Assembly (NCBI GenBank): GCA_963833835.1
Contig: CAWHZI010000008.1
Location: forward strand, 372,001 to 436,000
DNA length: 64,000 nt
Direction of reading: 5' to 3'
From: Bog-532 sp963833835
GTDB lineage: Bacteria > Actinomycetota > Actinomycetes > Streptosporangiales > Streptosporangiaceae
Below are positions 63,981 through 64,000 of this stretch, piece after piece. Each line of letters starts with the position of its first letter. Position 1 is the first letter of the stretch. Position numbers and translations under genes: made by a program. The notes below the pieces were generated by a model that was given only the letters and a program-made list of their open reading frames with translations, was not told where the DNA came from and did not search any database.

Positions 63981-64000
63981 CGGGCTCCCTTCGCACGGTG

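Overview
The window reads as chromosome of a high-GC actinomycete, most like Streptomyces or a related filamentous order. It is very GC-rich, uses many GTG starts, and carries RbpA next to a polyprenol-phosphomannose synthase. It also has an actinobacterial-type argG, F420-type oxidoreductases, DUF574 methyltransferases, SARP/AfsR-type regulators and several apparently leaderless genes. No rRNA, tRNA, CRISPR array, transposase or replication origin was seen.

Layout. 1-16 kb is mostly housekeeping: a cyclase, an O-methyltransferase, lgt, a KamA-type aminomutase, ppm1, rbpA (with a near-consensus sigma-R promoter), a phosphodiesterase, a three-gene DUF3817/methyltransferase/TrmH operon, an adenylate kinase plus PRPP synthetase pair, a prolyl oligopeptidase, a TPR protein, a thioesterase and CorA. 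17-26 kb is oxidative and accessory: an O-methyltransferase, a LysR/EamA divergent pair, a rifampin monooxygenase (rox) preceded by what looks like a rifamycin-associated element, a Rieske oxygenase, an enolase-superfamily dehydratase, a P450 and a flippase-like protein. 27-31 kb is an operon MFS-SDR-GNAT-pyrF. 30.5-37.7 kb holds argG, a DDN-type reductase, an APH(6)-like kinase, a UvrA-like resistance ATPase and a methyltransferase; a 16-nt motif recurs five times in the gaps of this stretch. 37.7-40.1 kb is an LLM oxidoreductase divergent from TetR, with two tandem operators between them. 40.1-46.4 kb is a split signalling and export module: a DUF4097 protein and histidine kinase on one strand, an ABC transporter and response regulator on the other.

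The most interesting part is 47.9-59.3 kb. Two paralogous SARP-AAA-TPR regulators bracket an acyl-adenylating enzyme, a DUF1453-like membrane protein, a BBE-type FAD oxidoreductase, an alpha/beta hydrolase and a DUF1269-like protein. Three promoters inside this interval each carry TTGGAG-like heptamers at exact 11-bp periodicity, followed 10 nt later by a -10-like hexamer. That is SARP-box architecture and suggests a small self-contained regulon. The window ends with a LysM-lysozyme-like secreted protein, a second P450, a PPA1498-family phosphoesterase and an atypical SDR.

Five genes (RsmC-like methyltransferase, ptrB, O-methyltransferase, flippase-like protein, second SARP) each carry one single-base indel that splits an otherwise well-conserved protein. 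All lie in G/C-rich context. Sequencing or assembly error is as likely as true pseudogenisation.
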